Both the position numbers and the translations under genes were made by a program. Shown piece after piece: positions 1-7,958 of a stretch of DNA of 64,000 bases. The stretch's first letter is position 1. Each line of letters begins with the position of its first letter. The notes under the pieces were generated by a model, which did no database searches, had not been told where the DNA came from, and saw only the letters and a list, made by a program, of their open reading frames with translations. This DNA is from Brachyhypopomus gauderio. Its lineage: Eukaryota > Chordata > Actinopteri > Gymnotiformes > Hypopomidae. The stretch spans positions 52,072,626-52,136,625 of the forward strand of contig NC_135211.1 in the NCBI RefSeq assembly GCF_052324685.1. Reading direction: 5' to 3'.

Positions 1-97
1 CCTTTTTGTGTCAAGACTGTCAAATGCTTCCCATGTCAGAGGTCAAGAATATCTGGACATGTTCTGAATCACAGAGCAAGGCTAAACGTAGCCTGGA

Positions 98-109
98 TAG
101 CTCAGTCGG
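98..109 (+). promoter_or_regulatory. Pol III A box of tRNA-Lys (representative)
   Basis: TAGCTCAGTCGG fits the A-box pattern TRGYNNARNNG and covers tRNA positions 8-19. TFIIIC binds here together with the B box. Equivalent boxes lie at the same offset in every Lys gene; Tyr has TAGCTCAGATGG at its positions 8-19. Confidence 0.9.
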
Positions 110-141
110 TAGAGCATCAGACTTTTAATCTGAGGGTCCAG

Positions 142-152
142 GGTTCAAGTCC
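142..152 (+). promoter_or_regulatory. Pol III B box of tRNA-Lys (representative)
   Basis: GGTTCAAGTCC fits the B-box pattern GGTTCRANYCC, in the T arm, and is the main TFIIIC contact. The same position is hit by mutations in a few Tyr and Glu copies elsewhere in the array. Confidence 0.9.
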
Positions 153-219
153 CTGTTCAGGCGTTGAACTTTACATGACCGTCAGCTCTTGAGCACCGTT
201 CACTCATCGTCAGGCAGGC

Positions 220-223
220 TTTT
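220..223 (+). terminator. Candidate Pol III terminator for tRNA-Lys (representative)
   Basis: TTTT is the first run of four T after the Lys gene, 57 nt past its 3' end, predicting an unusually long 3' trailer. Four T is the minimum for vertebrate Pol III and can leak. The run is present in nearly all units and is deleted after unit 6. Confidence 0.55.
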
Positions 224-228
224 GGATT

Positions 229-246
229 AAGCTGAACTTCCAGCTT
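229..246 (+). other. Short hairpin downstream of tRNA-Lys (representative)
   Basis: AAGCTG (229-234) and CAGCTT (241-246) form a perfect 6-bp stem around a 6-nt loop, just beyond the Lys TTTT. It recurs in each unit. No function is known to me; it may be chance. Confidence 0.35.
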
Positions 247-348
247 TACGTCTGCCTACCTGTGACTTCCTTGTCATTAATTATTTTGTCTATGTCCTTG
301 TTAATGATGACAAAAAAAACAACAATTAAAGCCACTCAGCCTTTCCTT

Positions 349-361
349 TCTCTCTCTCTCT
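349..361. repeat. (TC)n microsatellite (representative)
   Basis: A short TC tract present in each unit. It is one dinucleotide longer in units 35, 43, 44, 49, 54 and 60; in units 44, 49, 54 and 60 the longer tract marks the first unit of a higher-order repeat. Confidence 0.85.
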
Positions 362-635
362 ATGTGACATCACAATAGATTTTCTCAAAAAGCAATTCAA
401 ATTGTTCTAACCATTGGTGGGACCAACCCGTGGCCTTTTACCATCCACGTGTCCAAAATGCAGTACGCATGCCAATGTTGTTAACAGACATACGTGTTGG
501 TAGCTCTACATGTCCAACTGGTACAGTGTGAGGTTTCCTCTTTGGTGGACCTTAAAGAGTTGAAAAAGCCACAACCGAACTGGTATCTTTGTCAACGTCC
601 TTGTTTCTGGATCTATGCTGCATGTGCGTCAGAAT

Positions 636-722
636 CCTTCGGTAGCTCAGATGGTAGAGCGGAGGACTGTAGAGGTTAAAGCAGCAATCCTTAGGCCACC
701 GGTTCAAATCCGGTTCGAAGGA
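636..722 (+). tRNA. tRNA-Tyr (GTA) with 14-nt intron, reference copy
   Basis: Unit 1. 87 nt; 73 nt after splicing. Acceptor CCTTCGG pairs with TCGAAGG (one G-T at 7-66), discriminator A. Exon 1 is 636-672 with anticodon GTA at 669-671; the intron is 673-686, one base 3' of the anticodon as in all eukaryotic tRNA-Tyr; exon 2 is 687-722. The exact intron edge is placed by fit to the anticodon stem GAGGA/TCCTT. A box covers positions 8-19; B box GGTTCAAATCC spans 701-711. An 8-T terminator follows at 729-736. It decodes UAU/UAC. Confidence 0.97.
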
Positions 723-728
723 AGCTTC

Positions 729-736
729 TTTTTTTT
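729..736 (+). terminator. Pol III terminator of tRNA-Tyr (representative)
   Basis: T8 starting 7 nt after the Tyr 3' end. Units 1, 2, 8, 10, 12, 19, 22, 29 and 33 have 8 T; all other units have 7. It lies in the 63-bp gap where Tyr and Glu converge. Confidence 0.92.
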
Positions 737-770
737 CCAGGATATTACTGCCCTTAATGTCATGATGAGC

Positions 771-775
771 AAAAA
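771..775 (-). terminator. Pol III terminator of tRNA-Glu (representative)
   Basis: A5 on +, read as T5 on -, 10 nt past the Glu 3' end. Present in all units except unit 11, where it is interrupted. Confidence 0.88.
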
Positions 776-785
776 GTTTTCTGTT

Positions 786-857
786 TTCCCTGACCGGGAA
801 TCGAACCCGGGCCGCGGCGGTGAGAGCGCCGAATCCTAGCCACTAGACCATCAGGGA
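786..857 (-). tRNA. tRNA-Glu (CTC), reference copy
   Basis: Unit 1. 72 nt on the - strand. Acceptor TCCCTGA pairs fully with TCAGGGA; anticodon stem CGGCG/CGCCG; loop CTCTCAC with anticodon CTC (822-824 on +); T arm CCGGG-TTCGATT-CCCGG; discriminator A. It decodes GAG. The 5' end faces Lys across 204 bp and the 3' end faces Tyr across 63 bp. No intron and no encoded CCA. An octamer-like ATGCTAAT lies at 868-875, 11 bp upstream of its 5' end; function unknown. Confidence 0.97.
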
Positions 858-1061
858 CAGCGATGTTATGCTAATGGATGAAGGCTTTTACATGAGTTCT
901 GGCTGGCCGTTATTCATGAGTGAAGAAAGACCAGAATGTGGGTTATTCGTGACCACACCAGAACATGTGGACCTTTTTGTGTCAAGACTGTCAAATGCTT
1001 CCCATGTCAGAGGTCAAGAATATCTGGACATGTTCTGAATCACAGAGCAAGGCTAAATGTA
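858..1061. other. Glu-Lys divergent intergenic region (representative, 204 bp)
   Basis: Separates the 5' ends of Glu (-) and Lys (+) in every unit. No gene is seen. It is highly conserved between units. Variable bases include G/A in ATGGATG/ATGAATG near 877, TTATGC or TTACGC near 868 and C/T at Lys -4. Confidence 0.75.
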
Positions 1062-1134
1062 GCCTGGATAGCTCAGTCGGTAGAGCATCAGACTTTTAAT
1101 CTGAGGGTCCAGGGTTCAAGTCCCTGTTCAGGCG
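1062..1134 (+). tRNA. tRNA-Lys (TTT)
   Basis: Unit 1; same gene sequence as 91-163, anticodon 1095-1097. T at -4; class G spacer. Confidence 0.97.
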
Positions 1135-1606
1135 TTGAACTTTACATGACCGTCAGCTCTTGAGCACCGTTCACTCATCGTCAGGCAGGCTTTTGGATTA
1201 AGCTGAACTTCCAGCTTTACGTCTGCCTACCTGTGACTTCCTTGTCATTAATTATTTTGTCTATGTCCTTGTTAATGATGACAAAAAAAACAACAATTAA
1301 AGCCACTCAGCCTTTCCTTTCTCTCTCTCTCTATGTGACATCACAATAGATTTTCTCAAAAAGCAATTCAAATTGTTCTAACCATTGGTGGGACCAACCC
1401 GTGGCCTTTTACCATCCACGTGTCCAAAATGCAGTACGCATGCCAATGTTGTTAACAGACATACGTGTTGGTAGCTCTACATGTCCAACTGGTACAGTGT
1501 GAGGTTTCCTCTTTGGTGGACCTTAAAGAGTTGAAAAAGCCACAACCGAACTGGTATCTTTGTCAACGTCCTTGTTTCTGGATCTATGCTGCATGTGCGT
1601 CAGAAT

Positions 1607-1693
1607 CCTTCGGTAGCTCAGATGGTAGAGCGGAGGACTGTAGAGGTTAAAGCAGCAATCCTTAGGCCACCGGTTCAAATCCGGTTCGAAGGA
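1607..1693 (+). tRNA. tRNA-Tyr (GTA), intron-containing
   Basis: Unit 2; as 636-722, intron 1644-1657, 8-T terminator. Confidence 0.97.
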
Positions 1694-1756
1694 AGCTTCT
1701 TTTTTTTCCAGGATATTACTGCCCTTAATGTCATGATGAGCAAAAAGTTTTCTGTT

Positions 1757-1828
1757 TTCCCTGACCGGGAATCGAACCCGGGCCGCGGCGGTGAGAGCGC
1801 CGAATCCTAGCCACTAGACCATCAGGGA
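1757..1828 (-). tRNA. tRNA-Glu (CTC)
   Basis: Unit 2; as 786-857, C30-G40 pair intact. Confidence 0.97.
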
Positions 1829-2032
1829 CAGCGATGTTATGCTAATGGATGAAGGCTTTTACATGAGTTCTGGCTGGCCGTTATTCATGAGTGAAGAAAG
1901 ACCAGAATGTGGGTTATTCGTGACCACACCAGAACATGTGGACCTTTTTGTGTCAAGACTGTCAAATGCTTCCCATGTCAGAGGTCAAGAATATCTGGAC
2001 ATGTTCTGAATCACAGAGCAAGGCTAAACGTA

Positions 2033-2105
2033 GCCTGGATAGCTCAGTCGGTAGAGCATCAGACTTTTAATCTGAGGGTCCAGGGTTCAAGTCCCTGTTC
2101 AGGCG
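2033..2105 (+). tRNA. tRNA-Lys (TTT)
   Basis: Unit 2; consensus, anticodon 2066-2068. C at -4; class G spacer, which is interrupted by LINE copy 1. Confidence 0.97.
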
Positions 2106-2235
2106 TTGAACTTTACATGACCGTCAGCTCTTGAGCACCGTTCACTCATCGTCAGGCAGGCTTTTGGATTAAGCTGAACTTCCAGCTTTACGTCTGCCTA
2201 CCTGTGACTTCCTTGTCATTAATTATTTTGTCTAT

Positions 2236-3368
2236 ATATGCTTCCATTACCACACATCATTAATAAACATGGTATTAGTTATCATCAATATGCAGATGAC
2301 ACTCAACTTTATATCTCGCTAGAACCTAAAGCCCTAAAATCAATTTGCTCACTGTTTGACTGCATAGATGATATACAGACATGGATGTCTGACAATTTTC
2401 TGCAGTTAAATAAACAGAAGACAGAGGTTCTTGTTCTTGGCAGTGATTCACAAAGGAATGATGTCCAGACTTATTTAAATCAAATGAATCTGAAAGCCAG
2501 ACAATGTGTTAAGAACCTGGGCGTCACCTTTGATAATGAGCTCAGCTTCAAATCACACATCATGACTACATGCAAGACAGCTTACTTTCATCTTCGAAAC
2601 ATCGCTAAGGTCCGAGATATGCTCTCTCCTGCTGACAGTGAAAAACTTGTCCATGCATTTATCACATCAAGGCTAGATTATTGTAACGCTGTTCTATCTG
2701 CTCTTCCAAAGAGCTCTATTTCGCACCTACAGCGAGTTCAGAACGCGGCTGCAAGGGTTCTGACCCGCAGGAGAAAGAGAGATCATATTACACCTGCACT
2801 CCACTCACTGCACTGGTTACCTGTCAGCTTTAGAATAGATTTTAAGGTTCTAGTCATGGTTTTTAAATGTCTTCATGGTCTTGCCCCTCTTTACCTAAGT
2901 GAAATGATGGTTAGATATGTTCCAGTCAGGTCTCTCAGGTCTTCAAACAGTAATCTACTGGTGATTCCTAAAAGCCGATTAAAGATTGGCGAGGGTGCTT
3001 TTAGCCACTATGGCCCAAAGCTCTGGAATTCTCTTCCTGAAGAGCTCAGAGGCATTTCATCCCTGCATAGTTTTAAGAGCAGTCTCAAAACATTCCTGTT
3101 TAGATCCGCTTTTAGTTAAAACTATTAAGATAGAGTTTCTTATCTTATTTACTTTACTTTTTATTATCTTACTTACTTCACTTTTTACTTTTTATGTTAT
3201 TTTAATATTTTTATCTTTAATTTCTTTTAAAATTTTCTTCTGTCTTTTTGTCTTTGTCTTATCTCCTTTTAATGTTTCTTTTATTTATACTGTAAAGCAC
3301 TTTGAGTTACATGTATGTATGAAAGGTGCTATACAAATAAAGATTATTATTATTATTATTATTATTAT
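2236..3368 (+). mobile_element. 5'-truncated non-LTR retrotransposon (L2/CR1-like LINE), copy 1
   Basis: A 1,133-bp insertion in the Lys-Tyr spacer: comparison with empty units shows it splits ...TTGTCTAT / GTCCTTG... . It carries the 3' part of a reverse transcriptase ORF, an AT-rich 3' UTR, and a tail ending in (ATT)8-AT at 3343-3368, preceded by a GTGCTATACAAATAAAG-like end typical of fish L2-type LINEs. The 5' end is truncated within the RT domain. A target-site duplication of at most AT/TAT is possible, in line with the short or absent duplications of CR1/L2 elements. The clade call rests on remembered family features, not a search. Confidence 0.85.
2238..3119 (+). pseudogene. LINE reverse transcriptase, C-terminal fragment, copy 1
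   Basis: An open frame of 293 codons. Residues 18-21 are YADD, RT motif C with its two catalytic aspartates; RT motifs upstream of it (including A with the other catalytic Asp, and B) and any endonuclease domain are missing because of 5' truncation. After the RT palm comes the thumb/C-terminal region common in vertebrate LINEs (SRLDYCNA near residue 144, LHWLPV near 191, CLHGLAPLYL near 211, GPKLWNSLP near 258). The ATG used is fortuitous, 2 bp inside the insertion. It cannot encode an active enzyme. An overlapping 155-codon frame at its 3' end is a shadow. Confidence 0.85.
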
Positions 3369-3710
3369 GTCCTTGTTAATGATGACAAAAAAAACAACAA
3401 TTAAAGCCACTCAGCCTTTCCTTTCTCTCTCTCTCTATGTGACATCACAATAGATTTTCTCAAAAAGCAATTCAAATTGTTCTAACCATTGGTGGGACCA
3501 ACCCGTGGCCTTTTACCATCCACGTGTCCAAAATGCAGTACGCATGCCAATGTTGTTAACAGACATACGTGTTGGTAGCTCTACATGTCCAACTGGTACA
3601 GTGTGAGGTTTCCTCTTTGGTGGACCTTAAAGAGTTGAAAAAGCCACAACCGAACTGGTATCTTTGTCAACGTCCTTGTTTCTGGATCTATGCTGCATGT
3701 GCGTCAGAAT

Positions 3711-3797
3711 CCTTCGGTAGCTCAGATGGTAGAGCGGAGGACTGTAGAGGTTAAAGCAGCAATCCTTAGGCCACCGGTTCAAATCCGGTTCGAAGGA
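3711..3797 (+). tRNA. tRNA-Tyr (GTA), intron-containing
   Basis: Unit 3; consensus, intron 3748-3761, 7-T terminator. Confidence 0.97.
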
Positions 3798-3859
3798 AGC
3801 TTCTTTTTTTCCAGGATATTACTGCCTTTAATGTCATGATGGGCAAAAAGTTTTCTGTT

Positions 3860-3931
3860 TTCCCTGACCGGGAATCGAACCCGGGCCGCGGCGGTGAGAG
3901 CGCCGAATCCTAGCCACTAGACCATCAGGGA
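3860..3931 (-). tRNA. tRNA-Glu (CTC)
   Basis: Unit 3; consensus. The 5' flank has TCATGC in place of TTATGC. Confidence 0.97.
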
Positions 3932-4135
3932 CAGCGATGTCATGCTAATGAATGAAGGCTTTTACATGAGTTCTGGCTGGCCGTTATTCATGAGTGAAGA
4001 AAGACCAGAATGTGGGTTATTCGTGACCACACCAGAACATGTGGACCTTTTTGTGTCAAGACTGTCAAATGCTTCCCATGTCAGAGGTCAAGAATATCTG
4101 GACATGTTCTGAATCACAGAGCAAGGCTAAACGTA

Positions 4136-4208
4136 GCCTGGATAGCTCAGTCGGTAGAGCATCAGACTTTTAATCTGAGGGTCCAGGGTTCAAGTCCCTG
4201 TTCAGGCG
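4136..4208 (+). tRNA. tRNA-Lys (TTT)
   Basis: Unit 3; consensus, anticodon 4169-4171. C at -4; class A spacer. Confidence 0.97.
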
Positions 4209-4680
4209 TTGAACTTTACATGACCGTCAGCTCTTGAGCACCGTTCACTCATCGTCAGGCAGACTTTTGGATTAAGCTGAACTTCCAGCTTTACATCTGC
4301 CTACCTGTGACTTCCTTGTCATTAATTATTTTGTCTATGTCCTTGTTAATGATGAAAAAAAAAACACCAATTAAAGCCACTCAGCCTTTCCTTTCTCTCT
4401 CTCTCTATGTGACATCACAATAGATTTTCTCAAAAAGCAATTCAAATTGTTCTAACCATTGGTGGGACCAACCCGTGGCCTTTTACCATCCACGTGTCCA
4501 AAATGCAGTACGCATGCCAATGTTGTTAACAGACATACGTGTTGGTAGCTCTACATGTCCAACTGGTACAGTGTGAGGTTTCCTCTTTGGTGGACCTTAA
4601 AGAGTTGAAAAAGCCACAACCGAACTGGTATCTTTGTCAACGTCCTTGTTTCTGGATCTATGCTGCATGTGTGTCAGAAT

Positions 4681-4767
4681 CCTTCGGTAGCTCAGATGGT
4701 AGAGCGGAGGACTGTAGAGGTTAAAGCAGCAATCCTTAGGCCACCGGTTCAAATCCGGTTCGAAGGA
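4681..4767 (+). tRNA. tRNA-Tyr (GTA), intron-containing
   Basis: Unit 4; consensus, intron 4718-4731. Confidence 0.97.
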
Positions 4768-4829
4768 AGCTTCTTTTTTTCCAGGATATTACTGCCTTTA
4801 ATGTCATGATGAGCAAAAACTTTTCTGTT

Positions 4830-4901
4830 TTCCCTGACCGGGAATCGAACCCGGGCCGCGGCGGTGAGAGCGCCGAATCCTAGCCACTAGACCATCAGGG
4901 A
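4830..4901 (-). tRNA. tRNA-Glu (CTC)
   Basis: Unit 4; consensus. Confidence 0.97.
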
Positions 4902-5105
4902 CAGCGATGTTATGCTAATGAATGAAGGCTTTTACATGAGTTCTGGCTGGCCGTTATTCATGAGTGAAGAAAGACCAGAATGTGGGTTATTCGTGACCAC
5001 ACCAGAACATGTGGACCTTTTTGTGTCAAGACTGTCAAATGCTTCCCATGTCAGAGGTCAAGAATATCTGGACATGTTCTGAATCACAGAGCAAGGCTAA
5101 ACGTA

Positions 5106-5178
5106 GCCTGGATAGCTCAGTCGGTAGAGCATCAGACTTTTAATCTGAGGGTCCAGGGTTCAAGTCCCTGTTCAGGCG
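5106..5178 (+). tRNA. tRNA-Lys (TTT)
   Basis: Unit 4; consensus, anticodon 5139-5141. C at -4; class A spacer. Confidence 0.97.
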
Positions 5179-5650
5179 TTGAACTTTACATGACCGTCAG
5201 CTCTTGAGCACCGTTCACTCATCGTCAGGCAGACTTTTGGATTAAGCTGAACTTCCAGCTTTACATCTGCCTACCTGTGACTTCCTTGTCATTAATTATT
5301 TTGTCTATGTCCTTGTTAATGATGAAAAAAAAAACACCAATTAAAGCCACTCAGCCTTTCCTTTCTCTCTCTCTCTATGTGACATCACAATAGATTTTCT
5401 CAAAAAGCAATTCAAATTGTTCTAACCATTGGTGGGACCAACCCGTGGCCTTTTACCATCCACGTGTCCAAAATGCAGTACGCATGCCAATGTTGTTAAC
5501 AGACATACGTGTTGGTAGCTCTACATGTCCAACTGGTACAGTGTGAGGTTTCCTCTTTGGTGGACCTTAAAGAGTTGAAAAAGCCACAACCGAACTGGTA
5601 TCTTTGTCAACGTCCTTGTTTCTGGATCTATGCTGCATGTGCGTCAGAAT

Positions 5651-5737
5651 CCTTCGGTAGCTCAGATGGTAGAGCGGAGGACTGTAGAGGTTAAAGCAGC
5701 AATCCTTAGGCCACCGGTTCAAATCCGGTTCGAAGGA
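5651..5737 (+). tRNA. tRNA-Tyr (GTA), intron-containing
   Basis: Unit 5; consensus, intron 5688-5701. Confidence 0.97.
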
Positions 5738-5799
5738 AGCTTCTTTTTTTCCAGGATATTACTGCCTTTAATGTCATGATGAGCAAAAAGTTTTCTGTT

Positions 5800-5871
5800 T
5801 TCCCTGACCGGGAATCGAACCCGGGCCGCGGCGGTGAGAGCGCCGAATCCTAGCCACTAGACCATCAGGGA
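5800..5871 (-). tRNA. tRNA-Glu (CTC)
   Basis: Unit 5; consensus. Confidence 0.97.
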
Positions 5872-6075
5872 CAGCGATGTTATGCTAATGGATGAAGGCT
5901 TTTACATGAGTTCTGGCTGGCCGTTATTCATGAGTGAAGAAAGACCAGAATGTGGGTTATTCGTGACCACACCAGAACATGTGGACCTTTTTGTGTCAAG
6001 ACTGTCAAATGCTTCCCATGTCAGAGGTCAAGAATATCTGGACATGTTCTGAATCACAGAGCAAGGCTAAACGTA

Positions 6076-6148
6076 GCCTGGATAGCTCAGTCGGTAGAGC
6101 ATCAGACTTTTAATCTGAGGGTCCAGGGTTCAAGTCCCTGTTCAGGTG
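6076..6148 (+). tRNA. tRNA-Lys (TTT), C72T variant
   Basis: Unit 5; anticodon 6109-6111. C72 is T (6147), turning the terminal G1-C72 pair into a G-U wobble. Otherwise consensus. C at -4; class A spacer. Confidence 0.93.
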
Positions 6149-6620
6149 TTGAACTTTACATGACCGTCAGCTCTTGAGCACCGTTCACTCATCGTCAGGC
6201 AGACTTTTGGATTAAGCTGAACTTCCAGCTTTACATCTGCCTACCTGTGACTTCCTTGTCATTAATTATTTTGTCTATGTCCTTGTTAATGATGAAAAAA
6301 AAAACACCAATTAAAGCCACTCAGCCTTTCCTTTCTCTCTCTCTCTATGTGACATCACAATAGATTTTCTCAAAAAGCAATTCAAATTGTTCTAACCATT
6401 GGTGGGACCAACCCGTGGCCTTTTACCATCCACGTGTCCAAAATGCAGTACGCATGCCAATGTTGTTAACAGACATACGTGTTGGTAGCTCTACATGTCC
6501 AACTGGTACAGTGTGAGGTTTCCTCTTTGGTGGACCTTAAAGAGTTGAAAAAGCCACAACCGAACTGGTATCTTTGTCAACGTCCTTGTTTCTGGATCTA
6601 TGCTGCATGTGCGTCAGAAT

Positions 6621-6707
6621 CCTTCGGTAGCTCAGATGGTAGAGCGGAGGACTGTAGAGGTTAAAGCAGCAATCCTTAGGCCACCGGTTCAAATCCGGTT
6701 CGAAGGA
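6621..6707 (+). tRNA. tRNA-Tyr (GTA), intron-containing
   Basis: Unit 6; consensus, intron 6658-6671. Confidence 0.97.
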
Positions 6708-6769
6708 AGCTTCTTTTTTTCCAGGATATTACTGCCTTTAATGTCATGATGAGCAAAAAGTTTTCTGTT

Positions 6770-6841
6770 TTCCCTGACCGGGAATCGAACCCGGGCCGCG
6801 GCGGTGAGAGCGCCGAATCCTAGCCACTAGACCATCAGGGA
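6770..6841 (-). tRNA. tRNA-Glu (CTC)
   Basis: Unit 6; consensus. Confidence 0.97.
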
Positions 6842-7045
6842 CAGCGATGTTATGCTAATGGATGAAGGCTTTTACATGAGTTCTGGCTGGCCGTTATTCA
6901 TGAGTGAAGAAAGACCAGAATGTGGGTTATTCGTGACCACACCAGAACATGTGGACCTTTTTGTGTCAAGACTGTCAAATGCTTCCCATGTCAGAGGTCA
7001 AGAATATCTGGACATGTTCTGAATCACAGAGCAAGGCTAAACGTA

Positions 7046-7118
7046 GCCTGGATAGCTCAGTCGGTAGAGCATCAGACTTTTAATCTGAGGGTCCAGGGTT
7101 CAAGTCCCTGTTCAGGCG
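7046..7118 (+). tRNA. tRNA-Lys (TTT), downstream spacer deleted
   Basis: Unit 6; gene consensus, anticodon 7079-7081. The spacer loses about 130 bp from 22 nt past the gene, removing its usual TTTT; the next TTTT is 7205-7208, 87 nt downstream. Confidence 0.96.
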
Positions 7119-7460
7119 TTGAACTTTACATGACCGTCAGAAAACACCAATTAAAGCCACTCAGCCTTTCCTTTCTCTCTCTCTCTATGTGACATCACAA
7201 TAGATTTTCTCAAAAAGCAATTCAAATTGTTCTAACCATTGGTGGGACCAACCCGTGGCCTTTTACCATCCACGTGTCCAAAATGCAGTACGCATGCCAA
7301 TGTTGTTAACAGACATACGTGTTGGTAGCTCTACATGTCCAACTGGTACAGTGTGAGGTTTCCTCTTTGGTGGACCTTAAAGAGTTGAAAAAGCCACAAC
7401 CGAACTGGTATCTTTGTCAACGTCCTTGTTTCTGGATCTATGCTGCATGTGCGTCAGAAT
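7119..7460. other. Shortened Lys-Tyr spacer with ~130-bp deletion
   Basis: At 7140/7141 the sequence jumps from GACCGTCAG directly to AAAACACCAATTAAAG, skipping the TTTT, hairpin and first part of the A run. This makes the unit 840 bp. The spacer is otherwise standard and holds no gene. Confidence 0.9.
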
Positions 7461-7547
7461 CCTTCGGTAGCTCAGATGGTAGAGCGGAGGACTGTAGAGG
7501 TTAAAGCAGCAATCCTTAGGCCACCGGTTCAAATCCGGTTCGAAGGA
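7461..7547 (+). tRNA. tRNA-Tyr (GTA), intron-containing
   Basis: Unit 7; consensus, intron 7498-7511. Confidence 0.97.
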
Positions 7548-7609
7548 AGCTTCTTTTTTTCCAGGATATTACTGCCTTTAATGTCATGATGGGCAAAAAG
7601 TTTTCTGTT

Positions 7610-7681
7610 TTCCCTGACCGGGAATCGAACCCGGGCCGCGGCGGTGAGAGCGCCGAATCCTAGCCACTAGACCATCAGGGA
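7610..7681 (-). tRNA. tRNA-Glu (CTC)
   Basis: Unit 7; consensus. Confidence 0.97.
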
Positions 7682-7885
7682 CAGCGATGTTATGCTAATG
7701 AATGAAGGCTTTTACATGAGTTCTGGCTGGCCGTTATTCATGAGTGAAGAAAGACCAGAATGTGGGTTATTCGTGACCACACCAGAACATGTGGACCTTT
7801 TTGTGTCAAGACTGTCAAATGCTTCCCATGTCAGAGGTCAAGAATATCTGGACATGTTCTGAATCACAGAGCAAGGCTAAACGTA

Positions 7886-7958
7886 GCCTGGATAGCTCAG
7901 TCGGTAGAGCATCAGACTTTTAATCTGAGGGTCCAGGGTTCAAGTCCCTGTTCAGGCG
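7886..7958 (+). tRNA. tRNA-Lys (TTT)
   Basis: Unit 7; consensus, anticodon 7919-7921. C at -4; class A spacer. Confidence 0.97.

Larger units (their letters stand above)
91..163 (+). tRNA. tRNA-Lys (TTT), reference copy
   Basis: Unit 0. A 73-nt cloverleaf: acceptor GCCTGGA pairs with TTCAGGC, the anticodon loop CTTTTAA puts anticodon TTT at 124-126, T-arm CAGGG/CCCTG encloses TTCAAGT, and the discriminator base is G, as usual for eukaryotic tRNA-Lys. It decodes AAA (and AAG by wobble). Internal Pol III boxes: A box 98-109, B box 142-152. No CCA is encoded. The 4-69 acceptor pair is T-A where the common vertebrate Lys-TTT gene has C-G, so pairing is conserved. There is no oligo-T close behind the gene; the first TTTT is 57 bp downstream. 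Flank markers: C at -4; class G spacer (G at +55 and +87). Confidence 0.97.
164..635. other. Lys-to-Tyr spacer (representative, 472 bp), no gene
   Basis: This spacer recurs in each unit and holds no gene I can support. In order it contains: TTTT at 220-223, a 6-bp hairpin at 229-246, an A8 run at 312-319 (length and flanking bases vary between units), a (TC)n tract at 349-361, a CRE-like TGACATCA at 365-372, a short inverted repeat TTGGT-GGG-ACCAA at 414-426, an E-box CACGTG at 446-451 and CCAAT at 472-476. These short motifs could be chance. The LINE insertions and the 130-bp deletion found elsewhere both fall in this spacer. Confidence 0.8.

Noticed and set aside
414-426. TTGGT-GGG-ACCAA inverted repeat as a protein-binding site or terminator
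   Set aside because: Five base pairs with a 3-nt loop is too short to distinguish from chance.
494-679. 61-codon ORF repeated in every unit
   Set aside because: It starts in the spacer and ends inside the tRNA-Tyr gene and intron. It recurs only because the DNA repeats; no protein features.
615-839. 74-codon ORF present in nine units
   Set aside because: It overlaps Tyr on + and Glu on -. It exists only where the Tyr terminator has 8 T, which shifts the frame.
936-1163. 75-codon ORF repeated in every unit
   Set aside because: It reads straight through the whole tRNA-Lys gene, which alone explains its conservation.
2236-3368. Three independent LINE insertions into a hot spot
   Set aside because: Identical junctions, identical 5' truncation and matching flanking unit types are explained by duplication of one insertion.
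2986-3453. 155-codon ORF at the 3' end of the LINE
   Set aside because: Shadow frame over the RT fragment, the AT-rich 3' UTR and the ATT tail (it reads a run of Ile there).
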